From positions 1 through 58,471 of the forward strand of contig NZ_VCJO01000023.1 of NCBI RefSeq assembly GCF_009712475.1: 58,471 nt of DNA, written 5' to 3'. The position numbers and the translations under genes were made by a program. A model generated the notes under the pieces. It was given only the letters and a program-made list of their open reading frames with translations, had not been told where the DNA came from and ran no database searches. Source of the DNA: Micromonospora sp. CP22. GTDB taxonomy: Bacteria; Actinomycetota; Actinomycetes; Mycobacteriales; Micromonosporaceae. Below, piece by piece: positions 44,544 to 52,997 of the stretch. Within the stretch, counting starts at the first letter, position 1. Each line of letters begins with the position of its first letter.

Positions 44544-44969
44544 ATGACCGGTTACCGGGTCGTTGACGTGATGACCAGGCAGGTGATCTACCTGCCGGCG
44601 GAGACCACCCTGGACGAGGCGGCGAAGGTCATGAAGGAGGCCGACATCGGCGATGTCGTCGTCACCGACGGCGCCAACCTGGCCGGCATCCTCACCGACC
44701 GCGACATCGTGGTACGCGCGGTGGCCGAGAACGCCTCCGCCACCGACACCACCATCGGTTCGATCGTCACCCGTGAGGTCGTGATGATCGAGCAGTTCTG
44801 CACCGCCAGCGAGGCCGCCTCACTGATGCGGGAGCGCGGCATCCGCCGCGTCCTCGTCTGTGACAACGAGCGCAAGCTGGTCGGCATCGTCTCCCTCGGC
44901 GATCTGGCCATGCAGCTCGACCCCACCTCCGCACTCAGCGAAATCACCGAACAGTCCCCCACGGTGTAA
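44544..44969 (+). CDS. two-CBS-domain protein
   Basis: The product has 141 residues and consists of two CBS domains (about 6-65 and 75-135): VMTRQVIYLPAETTLDEAAKVM, DIGDVVVTDGANLAGILTDRDIVVRAV, VIMIEQFCTASEAASLMRERGIRRVLVCDNERKLVGIVSLGDLA-like. CBS pairs bind adenine nucleotides. Stand-alone forms in actinobacteria are often hypoxia or stress associated. TGGAGG precedes the ATG, and the stop lies in the repeat at 44967. Confidence 0.9.
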   Translation: MTGYRVVDVMTRQVIYLPAETTLDEAAKVMKEADIGDVVVTDGANLAGILTDRDIVVRAVAENASATDTTIGSIVTREVVMIEQFCTASEAASLMRERGIRRVLVCDNERKLVGIVSLGDLAMQLDPTSALSEITEQSPTV

Positions 44970-45019
44970 GGAAGGGCACCTTATTAACGCCTGCGGTATA
45001 GGAAGGGCCCCTTCCTAAC
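44967..45019 (+). repeat. paired palindromic repeat GGAAGGGC-type after the CBS gene
   Basis: Two related 21-nt units, 44968-44988 and 44999-45019, match at 17 of 21 positions and are 10 bp apart. The second contains a perfect 19-nt palindrome, TAGGAAGGGCCCCTTCCTA. The TAA stop of the CBS gene lies at the edge of the first unit. It may act as a terminator; I have the impression that similar sequences recur in related genomes but cannot check. Confidence 0.6.
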
Positions 45020-45059
45020 ACGTGACTCGGTTCCAGACAGCGGCCGGTAACCTGGCGGG

Positions 45060-45488
45060 ATGCCCGAGATGCCGAGCAGGCTGGCCGAGATCGTGGACGA
45101 GTTCGTCGCAGCGCCGCGTGACGTGGTGTTGGAGATGCTGCTGGAATACTCCGACGCCGTACCGCCGCTGCCCGCCGGGCATCCCGGGCACGAGGGCATG
45201 GAACAGGTCGTGGAGTGCCAGACGCCGTTCTTCCTGCGGGCCGAGGTGACACCCGAGGGCACCGTCGACACCCTGTTCGACTGCCCACCGGAGGCACCGA
45301 CCACCCGGGCCTTCGCCGGCATCCTCGCCGAAGGGCTGGCCGGCGCCACCGCGGAGCAGGTCCTCGCCGTTCCGGACGACCTCTACCAGCGGATGGGCCT
45401 GGCGCAGGCGATCAGCCCGCTGCGGGTACGCGGCGGCACCGCCATCCTGGCCCGGCTCAAGCGACAGGTCCGCGAGCAGACGGCCTGA
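45060..45488 (+). CDS. SufE-like sulfur acceptor protein
   Basis: The product has 142 residues and matches SufE/CsdE: RLAEIVDEFVAAP, EGMEQVVECQTPFFLRAEV with the active Cys53, and ADGxxALVRGGTAIL-like PLRVRGGTAILARLKRQV. SufE takes persulfide from a desulfurase or sulfurtransferase and passes it on, for example to Fe-S assembly. It starts at ATG 45060 just after the paired repeat and ends before a 9-bp hairpin. Confidence 0.88.
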   Translation: MPEMPSRLAEIVDEFVAAPRDVVLEMLLEYSDAVPPLPAGHPGHEGMEQVVECQTPFFLRAEVTPEGTVDTLFDCPPEAPTTRAFAGILAEGLAGATAEQVLAVPDDLYQRMGLAQAISPLRVRGGTAILARLKRQVREQTA

Positions 45489-45498
45489 ACGGGTCGAC

Positions 45499-45522
45499 CC
45501 GCCCTCGACGCGCCGAGGGCGG
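45499..45522 (+). terminator. hairpin terminator after SufE gene
   Basis: CCGCCCTCG (45499-45507) pairs with CGAGGGCGG (45514-45522) around a 6-nt loop, 11 nt after the stop. Confidence 0.6.
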
Positions 45523-45617
45523 AGCCCAGGTCCACCCGGCACGGGAACCACCGACTGCCACCGTGACCTGCGCGGCAGTCGGGAACAGACCCGCCGGTCA
45601 GCGGGTTGTCCCCGGGC

Positions 45618-46253
45618 ATGGAGATCGACATTTACGCCGACCTGGTCTGCCCCTGGTGCTGGATCGGTCGACGCCGCCTGACCCAGGCGCTCGCGTCGTA
45701 CGAGGGAAAGGTGACCATCCGGAACCGGCCCTTCCAGCTGGACCCGTCACCGGTTCCGTCGCCGCGCCCGATGCTCGACGTGCTGGCCGAGAAGTTCGGT
45801 GGCCGGGAGCAGGTTCGGCAGATGGTCGACCGGGTCGTCGAGGTCGGGGCGAGCGTCGGTCTGGACCTGCGCTACGACCGGATGATCGCGGCCAACACCT
45901 TCGACGCCCACCGACTGACCAACTGGGCTGGCCAGCAGGACCGTGACGGGGAACTGGTCGAGGCGCTGCACCGAGCCCACTTCACCGATGGCGTCGACAT
46001 CGGCTCCCGGGAGGCGCTGGCCGAGGTGGCCGCCACCGTCGGGCTGGACGGCGACGACGCCCGCCACTTCCTCGACTCCGAGCAAGGGGTGGCCGAGCTG
46101 ACGGCCGAGTTGGCCGCCGCCCGACAGCTCGGGGTGACCAGCGTGCCGACCTTCGTGCTCGCCGGGAAGTACGCGATCACCGGGGCGCAGGAGGCGGACA
46201 CCCTGCTCGCGGCGCTCGCCGAGGTCGAACGACGGGAAGCCGCCGCCAGCTGA
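45618..46253 (+). CDS. DsbA family oxidoreductase (FrnE-like)
   Basis: The product has 211 residues. The thioredoxin-fold active site CPWC (Cys11, Cys14) sits at the N-terminus, followed by the helical insertion (NTFDAHRLTNWA) and the cis-Pro loop GVTSVPTFVLAGKYAITGAQ typical of the FrnE group. No signal peptide is present, so it acts in the cytoplasm as a thiol oxidoreductase or isomerase. ATG 45618 was preferred to an upstream TTG at 45606. Confidence 0.9.
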   Translation: MEIDIYADLVCPWCWIGRRRLTQALASYEGKVTIRNRPFQLDPSPVPSPRPMLDVLAEKFGGREQVRQMVDRVVEVGASVGLDLRYDRMIAANTFDAHRLTNWAGQQDRDGELVEALHRAHFTDGVDIGSREALAEVAATVGLDGDDARHFLDSEQGVAELTAELAAARQLGVTSVPTFVLAGKYAITGAQEADTLLAALAEVERREAAAS

Positions 46254-46263
46254 CCGCCAGCCA

Positions 46264-46299
46264 TCGACGTCGTTGATGTTTCACGTGCAACGACATCGA
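46264..46299 (-). terminator. hairpin between convergent genes, wobble-paired on minus strand
   Basis: 12-nt arms (46264-46275 and 46288-46299) have one mismatch that becomes a U-G wobble only in the minus-strand transcript, favouring termination of the YbaK-like gene. Confidence 0.6.
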
Positions 46300-46312
46300 C
46301 AGATGGCGATCG

Positions 46313-46861
46313 TCACGCCGGCTTGGCCAGGTCCTCCACCACTCGCGCCCCGGGCAGCGCGGCCAGCGCCGCGCCCGGCAGCACGATCTTGCTGTGTCGT
46401 ACGCCCGACCCGATCACCACGTGCGGCGTGGCCACCACCCGTGCGTCGACGAGGATCGGCCACTGCAACGGCAGCCCGATCGGCGTGATCCCGCCGTACT
46501 CCATGCCGGTCAACTCGACCGCGTCGGCCATCGGCGCGAAGCTCGCCTTGCGGACGTCCAGCGCCCGCCGGGCCACCCCGTTCACGTCCGCCCGAGTGGT
46601 GGCCAGCACGAGGCAGGCAGCGTAACGGGTCACCCCCTCACGCTTACCGGCCACGACCACACAGTTGGCCGATTCGTCCAACCCGACGTCGTACGCGGCA
46701 CAGAAAGCCGCCGTGTCGGCGAGGTCGGCGTCGATCGGCGCGACCAGCACCGCGTCCACACCCACCGGGGAGTCGGTCGGCCACTGGTCGAGCGCGGCGG
46801 CGACCGGCGCAGCCAGCAGATCGGCACGGGTACGCGCGGGCTCGGTCTTCAACGTTCCCAT
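46313..46861 (-). CDS. YbaK/EbsC-type aminoacyl-tRNA deacylase
   Basis: The product has 182 residues and fits the YbaK/INS superfamily: NCVVVAGKREGVTRYAACLVLATTRADVNGVARR, ASFAPMADAVELTGMEYGGITPIGLP and a VIGSGVRHSKIVLPGAAL end. Members hydrolyse wrongly charged aminoacyl-tRNA in trans. It lies 1.8 kb from proS, which carries its own editing insertion, so the pair may split Ala and Cys editing of tRNA-Pro (inference). Confidence 0.85.
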   Translation of the reverse strand: MGTLKTEPARTRADLLAAPVAAALDQWPTDSPVGVDAVLVAPIDADLADTAAFCAAYDVGLDESANCVVVAGKREGVTRYAACLVLATTRADVNGVARRALDVRKASFAPMADAVELTGMEYGGITPIGLPLQWPILVDARVVATPHVVIGSGVRHSKIVLPGAALAALPGARVVEDLAKPA

Positions 46862-46914
46862 CACGTCTGTGATCGTCGCATCCGACGTCGGCGAGGCGTA
46901 CGGGGACCAGACCG

Positions 46915-47112
46915 TCAGCCCTCGTTGGTCAGGAAGCCGTGGCGTTCCAGCAGCGCCCGGTCCCGGGCGGCGGCCATCTCCTCCGCCCGCGCGGCCTGGA
47001 CGCGGCGCACCTCGATGTCCTCCATGGCGTGCCGCACCGCGAGTCGGATCACCCCGTAGAGGAAGACGAATCCGCAGACGTACAGGAGACTGGTGACGAC
47101 GAACGTGAGCAT
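46915..47112 (-). CDS. small single-helix membrane protein
   Basis: The product has 65 residues: an N-terminal helix (residues 4-24) and a charged amphipathic Arg/Ala/Glu-rich tail likely to be a cytoplasmic coiled helix. Both ends are well defined and no longer frame competes, but without a known family it remains a prediction. Confidence 0.5.
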   Translation of the reverse strand: MLTFVVTSLLYVCGFVFLYGVIRLAVRHAMEDIEVRRVQAARAEEMAAARDRALLERHGFLTNEG

Positions 47113-47124
47113 GGCTCGACGGTA

Positions 47125-47170
47125 GGGCGAACGTGAATCCGGGCAGGTGTCATCAGGTCGGCGTTCGCCC
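47125..47170 (-). terminator. possible hairpin terminator after Sap-family gene
   Basis: GGGCGAACG (47125-47133) pairs with CGTTCGCCC (47162-47170) with a 28-nt loop, downstream of the gene ending at 47201. Confidence 0.4.
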
Positions 47171-47200
47171 GTACGTGTCGGGTCGGGCCGTACCCAGGAC

Positions 47201-47833
47201 TCACCGCACCAGATTCCCTGCGGTGATCACCACGAACAGCGCGATGACCGCCTCGCTGACCACCCAGGAGTGGCTGTCCGCCCACTGGCGAATTTGCGGC
47301 AGCACCACGGCCGCCCGGCTCCCGAGCAACAGCAGGGCCAGCAGCGGAAGGGCGAGCAGGGTCAGGGTGAGCAGTACGAAGGGCAGCAGATGCCACCACG
47401 GCTGACCGTGTCGGGCGGCACTGGCACCGACGGCGGCCATGGTCAGGTCGTCGGACGGCATGGCCAGGAAGAGCAGCAGACCCATCTTCAACGCGTACCC
47501 GGGGCTCGCGTGCTGGATTTGGCCCATCCAGCGTGGCGGTCCGCCATGCCGCCGCAGGAAGACGACCACCGCCAGCACCACGAGCAGCGCCAGGACCAAC
47601 CAGTCGAGCCACCGTTCGAGCGCGCCGCGCCCCACCCCGGTGAAATTGATCTTCAAGAGTCGGACCGCCAGCCAAGCCAGGGTCGTACCACCGAACACGA
47701 CGATCGCCGCGCCCGCCAGATAGCCCAGCGAGGCCGCCCGTGGCCGGTCGGACGAAGCGAGGAAGACCGCCGCCACCAATTGGCTGCCGGCGACCATCAC
47801 CACCGCCATCGGCAGCAACGTCAGAAAGGTCAC
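47201..47833 (-). CDS. GAP/Sap family membrane protein
   Basis: The product has 210 residues and six hydrophobic helices, with the pattern of the Sap (sulfolipid-1-addressing, GAP) family: LGYLAGAAIVVFGGTTLAWLAVRLL, ALKMGLLLFLAMPSDDLTMAAVGAS, WHLLPFVLLTLTLLALPLLALLLLG. In mycobacteria relatives help to export glycolipids. The start is GTG at 47833. Confidence 0.75.
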   Translation of the reverse strand: MTFLTLLPMAVVMVAGSQLVAAVFLASSDRPRAASLGYLAGAAIVVFGGTTLAWLAVRLLKINFTGVGRGALERWLDWLVLALLVVLAVVVFLRRHGGPPRWMGQIQHASPGYALKMGLLLFLAMPSDDLTMAAVGASAARHGQPWWHLLPFVLLTLTLLALPLLALLLLGSRAAVVLPQIRQWADSHSWVVSEAVIALFVVITAGNLVR

Positions 47834-48184
47834 GCCAGCTCATCCTGCCGGTCGCACCGGCCACGCGTGGCCGCAACGGCGATCCAGCCACCGCCTGGTC
47901 ACCAGGCGGTGCTGCGACCGGACCGGCACCCCCTGGCAGGAGGCACCGGGCCCGGTCAGGCCGATCGCGGCATGGGCACGACCCCGGCACGTCACGCTGC
48001 TGACCCCCGATGTGCAACAGTGCGACGCTCACCCGCCCCACAGGGCACACCGGTCCGCGCCAGAGCTCTGACAGGACCAGCGGGTCGGGCCCGCGACCGA
48101 TCGACCGCAGCTCAAGACTCGGCCCTGAACCCACCTTCAAGTCAAGAGTGACGCGGCGCACTCAACCGCCAACGGGGCGTCACC
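47834..48184. other. 351-bp intergenic region
   Basis: No gene is recognised. It holds the promoter of the Sap-family gene and the downstream region of the small gene at 48185. A perfect 9-bp hairpin, ACCGCCTGG with CCAGGCGGT, lies at 47890-47910. Confidence 0.55.
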
Positions 48185-48445
48185 TCAGGCGGACTCCATC
48201 GCCTCACCCAGCCCCTTGGCGAGCCCGGACAGGTGCTGGTCGGCCAGCAGGTGCCCGGCCGTGATCACCAGCGCCAGGGGCCACTCGATCACCTGGAGTG
48301 CGGCCAACACCCCGATACCGGCGTAGTACGTCAGCTTGTCCGGCGGGGGCACAGCCACCTCACCGAGCCACGGCACGTTCACTCGGCGGGTGAACGCCTG
48401 CACCGTCTCATTGGTCCCACTGAGCTGTCGTGTCAACGTACTCAT
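48185..48445 (-). CDS. small membrane-associated protein divergent from the P-type ATPase
   Basis: The product has 86 residues: a polar N-terminus (FTRRVNVPWLGEVAVPPPDKLTYY), one hydrophobic helix (AGIGVLAALQVIEWPLALVITAG) and an amphipathic end. GGGAGGCGAG precedes the ATG. The gene is divergent from the large ATPase gene with 151 bp between them, so the two may share regulation. I do not recognise a family. Confidence 0.65.
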   Translation of the reverse strand: MSTLTRQLSGTNETVQAFTRRVNVPWLGEVAVPPPDKLTYYAGIGVLAALQVIEWPLALVITAGHLLADQHLSGLAKGLGEAMESA

Positions 48446-48596
48446 CTCGCCTCCCCATGCCGGACGACGCACCACGGATTCCTCCACCGCCCATCTCCAT
48501 GCGTGCCCGAGCAGGAAAGTTTTCCCAGCTCCTGGGGGCATAAGGGACGTCCGGCCGGGAAGCCAGGCCGCCGGGCACGAACGGTAGGAGGCGAGA

Positions 48597-51500
48597 ATGC
48601 GGTTTGGCGCCGTCGGAGCACCTCCGGTGGTGGGAGCCGCCTCCCGCAGCGTCGGTGCCGCCGCGACCCGCCTCGCCCGAGCGATCGGGCTGACCAGCCG
48701 GCGAATATGGTCACGCCCCGGCCGACACCACATCGAGGTCCACGGCGTCTGCCAGGACGGCGGCGACACCCTCGCCCGACAGGTCGAGACGGCGCTGGAA
48801 CGCGTACCGGGCGTGAACTGGGCGCGGGTCAACGCCCCCTCCGGTCGGGTGGTCGTCGCCGTCGACACACCCGGCCCGAAGGTACGTGAGCTGGTCGCCA
48901 CCATCGCCCGGGTGGAACGCACCTGCCCGCACGAACCGGATCCGGACATCCCGCCGCCGCACCCACCGGAGGAAGGACCGCGCACCCCGCGTACGCTCGG
49001 CGCCCTCGCCTCCGACGCGCTCGGCCTGACCATCTCCGCGGCCACCCGGATCCTGCCCATCACGCCGGTCCCCGGTGAGGTCTCCGGACTGCTCAGCGCC
49101 ATCGACCTGCACCCGAAGCTGCACGCCCTCACCGGTCTGGGACTACGCCGCGACCCACGCGCCGAGGTCCTCTTCCCCCTCGCCGAAGCGGTGGTGCAGG
49201 GCCTCACCGGTGGCTGGACGGGAATAGTGCTCGACGGCGCACAGCGGATCGTGCAGTGGGGTGAAGGGCTGGCCCAGCTGCGAGCCTGGGAGAAGGCCGA
49301 GTCCCGGCTCACCGGCGAACCGGATCGCGCCATCGCCCGGGTACCCGCCGACGAGCGTCCCTGCCCGAAACCCGACGGCTCCGTCGAGCAGTACATCAAC
49401 CGAATGCTCGCCGGTGGTGCCGCCGCCTTCGCCGCGGCGACGCCCGTGGTCGGTCCGAAACGGGCCGCCGCACTGGGCCTGTCCGCCCTGCCCAAAGCGC
49501 CGGGCAGCGGACGCGAAGGCTACGCGGCCCAACTCGGCCGGATCCTCGCCCGCCGTGGCGTCATCGCGATGGACCGCAGCGTGCTCCGCGAACTCGACCG
49601 CATCGACACGCTGGTGCTGGATGCTCGGATCCTCGGCTCCGACCGGGCCGTCCTGGCCGACCTGGCCCCCCTGACCGACGCCGACACCTCCCAGGTGGCC
49701 GCCCAGGCGTTCGCCCTCTTCGACCCGACCACACCGAACGAGGTACGCCACCTCGACGGTTGGCGACTCGGTCCGCTCGACCGACTCGACGTGCGGGATC
49801 CCGGCGACACCGACGACAGTCGGCAGCTGCGCGAACGCGGCGGCACCCTGCTCGGTCTGGCCCACGGCGACACCCTCACGGCCGTGCTGCGGGTGGAGCC
49901 GGAGCCGGCACCCGGCGTCGAAGCCCTGCCGACCGTCGCCCGGCAGGCCGGCCTGCGACTCGTCGTGGCCGGCGGCGACCCGCAACGGCACGCCTCCGCC
50001 GACGCGCTGGTGCCCGGCGACGACCAGCTCACCCAGTCGGTACGCACCCTGCAACGCGAGGGCGCGGTGGTGATGCTCGTCTCCGGTGACCGATCCGCGC
50101 TGGCCGCGTCCGACTGTGGACTGGGCATCGCCGACCACGACGATCCCCCGCCGTGGGGAGCACACCTGCTGGTCGGCACCGATCTGCGGATCGTCGCCCT
50201 GATCATCGAAGCGGCCGGGGTGGCCCGGCGGATGACCGCGCAGAACATGCGGATCGGGCTGGCCGGCACCGGCCTCGGCGCGCTCTCCGCCTTCACCGCC
50301 GACCCGGCCCTGCTGCCCGGCCGGACGCTCGCCTCGGTCAACGGCGCGGCGGCGCTGGCCTTCGCTCACGGCGTGTGGCGGGCCGGTCGCCTGACCGAGA
50401 CGGCCAACGCGCCCGCACCTGCGATCACCGCCTGGCATCTGATGCCGGTGCCCACCATCATCGACCAACTCGGCACCAGCCACGACGGGTTGACCGAGGC
50501 CGAGGCCCAGCGCCGACACGCCACCCGACCAGGTCAGGCGGCGGGCCCGGGTGGGCTGCTCCGCGCCTTCGTCGACGAACTCGCCAACCCGCTCACCCCG
50601 GTGCTCGCCGCCGGGGCGGTGCTCTCCGCCAGCTTCGGTTCACTGATCGACGCCGCCCTGGTCGGCGGGGTCGTCGGAGCGTCCGCACTGGTCGGCGCGG
50701 TGCACCAGCGCAACACCGAGAAGTCGCTGGCCGAGTTGCTGTCCCGCTCGGCGGTGACCGCCCGGGTCCGCCGCGAGGGCGTCGCCCGGGTGGTACCCGC
50801 GGACGACCTGGTCCCCGGTGACGTGATCCTGCTCGAATCCGGCGACGCCGTACCGGCCGACTGCCGGGTCCTGAAATCCGTCGGGCTGGAAGCCGACGAG
50901 TCCTCCCTGACCGGTGAGTCGCTGCCGGTCGGCAAGACCGACCAGCCGGTGGTCGCCGCCGCCGTGGCCGAACGTTCCTCCATGGTCTACGAGGGGACCA
51001 GCATCGCCGCCGGTTGCGGCGAGGCCGTGGTCGTGGCCACCGGCGCCGACACCGAGGCCGGGCGCAGTCTCGCCCTGGCCGGGCAGGCAACACCGGTCAG
51101 CGGGGTCGAAGCCCGACTGGGTCGGTTGACCCGCACCGCGATCCCCCTAGCCGCCGGGTCGGCGGTAGCGGTCGCCGGTGCCGGGCTGCTCCGGGGCGTA
51201 CCCCTGGCCCAGACGGCCGCGACCGCCGCGAACCTGGCCGTCGCCTCGGTGCCCGAAGGACTGCCGTTCCTGGTCAGCGCCGCCCAACTGGCCGCCGCCC
51301 GACGGCTCGCCGAGCACGGCGCGTTGGTGCGCAACCCACGCACCATCGAGGCACTGGGCCGGGTCGACGTGCTCTGCTTCGACAAGACCGGCACCCTCAC
51401 CGAAGGTCACCTGATGCTGGCCGGAGTGGGCGGCGGCGACTCGTACGCCCCGCTGGAGCAACTCGACGACCGGTTGCGACGCACCCTCGCTGCGGCGCTG

Positions 51501-52994
51501 CGCGCCACCCCCGCCGCCGACGACCCCGAGGAACTGTCCATGCAGACCGACCGCGCGGTGCTTCGCGGGGCCCGCGCCGCCGGGGTCGACGAACAGGACG
51601 GGGCACCCGGCTGGCGGGCGGTCGGCGGTCTGCCGTTCGAACCGTCGCGCGGCTACCACGCCACCGTCGGCGCGACCGACGACGGACTGCTGCTCAGCGT
51701 GAAGGGTGCCCCGGAGGCGGTGCTTCCCCGCTGCGCCGCCCGTCGCACCGCCGCACGCGACGAGCCGCTAGACGACGCGGGCCGGGCCGACCTACAGCGG
51801 CAACTCGGCGAACGGGCTGGCGCGGGGCACCGGATCCTCGCGGTCGCCGAGTGCACCGTAGCCGACCCGGATATCACCGACGACGGCGTACACGGCCTGG
51901 TCTTCACCGGTTTCCTGGCGATCGCCGACGGGGTACGCGACAGCGCCGCGCCGGCTGTCCGCCGGATCCGCCAGGCAGGCGTGCACACGATCATGATCAC
52001 CGGCGACCATCCGGCGACCGCCGAGGCGATCGCCGCCACCATCAGCGACGGGGAGGCACAACGGGTGGTCACCGCCGCCGAACTCGACCAACTCGACGAC
52101 AACGCCCTCGCCGAGCGGCTGGCCGGCACCGACGTGGTAGCCCGCTGCACTCCGACGCACAAGGTCCGGATCATCCAGGCGTTGCAGAAATGCGGGCGTA
52201 CCGTCGCGATGACCGGCGACGGCGCCAACGACGCCCCCGCCATCCGGCTGGCGGACGTGGGCATCGCCCTCGGCCAACGGGGCACCCCGGCGGCTCGCGC
52301 CGCAGCCGACCTGGTGGTCACCGACGACCGGTTGGAGACCATCATCGCCACCCTGGTCGAGGGCCGGGCGATGTGGTCCTCGGTCCGCCACGCGCTGAGC
52401 ATCCTCGTCGGCGGCAACCTCGGCGAGATCGCGTTCAGCGTGCTGACCGCCGCCGCAACCGGGCGGGCCGCGCTCAACGGACGTCAACTGCTGCTGGTCA
52501 ACCTGCTCACCGACATGGCACCCGCGCTGGCCATCGCCGTCCGGCCACCCGGCGGCGACAACGTCGACGGACTGCTCCGCGAGGGCCCGGACAGCTCACT
52601 CGGCCAGACCATGACCCGGGAGATCGGGTTGCGAGCCGCCGGCACGACGCTCGGTGCGACCACCGGCTGGATGCTGGCCCGATACACCGGCACCCGGCGA
52701 CGCGCCGGCACCGTCGCCCTGGTCTCCCTCGTCGGTACGCAACTCGGCCAGACCGTGCTGGCCGGCGGCACCAGCCCGACCGTGCTCGCCTCCACCGCCG
52801 CGTCCTTCGGCGTGCTGGCTGCGGTGGTGCAGACCCCCGGGTTGAGTCAGTTCTTCGGCTGCACCCCGCTGGGGCCGGTCGGCTGGACCATCGCCACCGG
52901 GTCCGCGCTCGGCGCGACCCTCGCCAACGGTGCCCTCAGCCGGCTCGTCGCGGGGTTCCCGCAGCTCGAAGGCGACCACACCGACGACAACTGA
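48597..52994 (+). CDS. large P-type ATPase (CtpH/CtpI-like) with degenerate N-terminal ATPase half
   Basis: The product has 1465 residues. An N-terminal ferredoxin-like segment (about 45-105, HHIEVHGVCQD) resembles an HMA domain without its CxxC. Residues about 110-600 look like a decayed ATPase: LVLDARILGSD (Asp342) in place of DKTGTLT, and MLVSGDRSALAASDCGLGIADHDD in place of a GDGxNDxPAL hinge. The C-terminal half is intact: LTGESLPVGK (near 772), SVPEGLP (near 884), DKTGTLTEG (Asp929), KGAPE, and GDGANDAPAIRLADVGIALG (near 1206). PEGLP is typical of P2-type pumps, not of heavy-metal P1B pumps, so the ion is uncertain. AGGAGGCGAG precedes the ATG. It is similar in length to mycobacterial CtpH and CtpI. 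Confidence 0.88.
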   Translation: MRFGAVGAPPVVGAASRSVGAAATRLARAIGLTSRRIWSRPGRHHIEVHGVCQDGGDTLARQVETALERVPGVNWARVNAPSGRVVVAVDTPGPKVRELVATIARVERTCPHEPDPDIPPPHPPEEGPRTPRTLGALASDALGLTISAATRILPITPVPGEVSGLLSAIDLHPKLHALTGLGLRRDPRAEVLFPLAEAVVQGLTGGWTGIVLDGAQRIVQWGEGLAQLRAWEKAESRLTGEPDRAIARVPADERPCPKPDGSVEQYINRMLAGGAAAFAAATPVVGPKRAAALGLSALPKAPGSGREGYAAQLGRILARRGVIAMDRSVLRELDRIDTLVLDARILGSDRAVLADLAPLTDADTSQVAAQAFALFDPTTPNEVRHLDGWRLGPLDRLDVRDPGDTDDSRQLRERGGTLLGLAHGDTLTAVLRVEPEPAPGVEALPTVARQAGLRLVVAGGDPQRHASADALVPGDDQLTQSVRTLQREGAVVMLVSGDRSALAASDCGLGIADHDDPPPWGAHLLVGTDLRIVALIIEAAGVARRMTAQNMRIGLAGTGLGALSAFTADPALLPGRTLASVNGAAALAFAHGVWRAGRLTETANAPAPAITAWHLMPVPTIIDQLGTSHDGLTEAEAQRRHATRPGQAAGPGGLLRAFVDELANPLTPVLAAGAVLSASFGSLIDAALVGGVVGASALVGAVHQRNTEKSLAELLSRSAVTARVRREGVARVVPADDLVPGDVILLESGDAVPADCRVLKSVGLEADESSLTGESLPVGKTDQPVVAAAVAERSSMVYEGTSIAAGCGEAVVVATGADTEAGRSLALAGQATPVSGVEARLGRLTRTAIPLAAGSAVAVAGAGLLRGVPLAQTAATAANLAVASVPEGLPFLVSAAQLAAARRLAEHGALVRNPRTIEALGRVDVLCFDKTGTLTEGHLMLAGVGGGDSYAPLEQLDDRLRRTLAAALRATPAADDPEELSMQTDRAVLRGARAAGVDEQDGAPGWRAVGGLPFEPSRGYHATVGATDDGLLLSVKGAPEAVLPRCAARRTAARDEPLDDAGRADLQRQLGERAGAGHRILAVAECTVADPDITDDGVHGLVFTGFLAIADGVRDSAAPAVRRIRQAGVHTIMITGDHPATAEAIAATISDGEAQRVVTAAELDQLDDNALAERLAGTDVVARCTPTHKVRIIQALQKCGRTVAMTGDGANDAPAIRLADVGIALGQRGTPAARAAADLVVTDDRLETIIATLVEGRAMWSSVRHALSILVGGNLGEIAFSVLTAAATGRAALNGRQLLLVNLLTDMAPALAIAVRPPGGDNVDGLLREGPDSSLGQTMTREIGLRAAGTTLGATTGWMLARYTGTRRRAGTVALVSLVGTQLGQTVLAGGTSPTVLASTAASFGVLAAVVQTPGLSQFFGCTPLGPVGWTIATGSALGATLANGALSRLVAGFPQLEGDHTDDN

Positions 52995-52997
52995 CGG

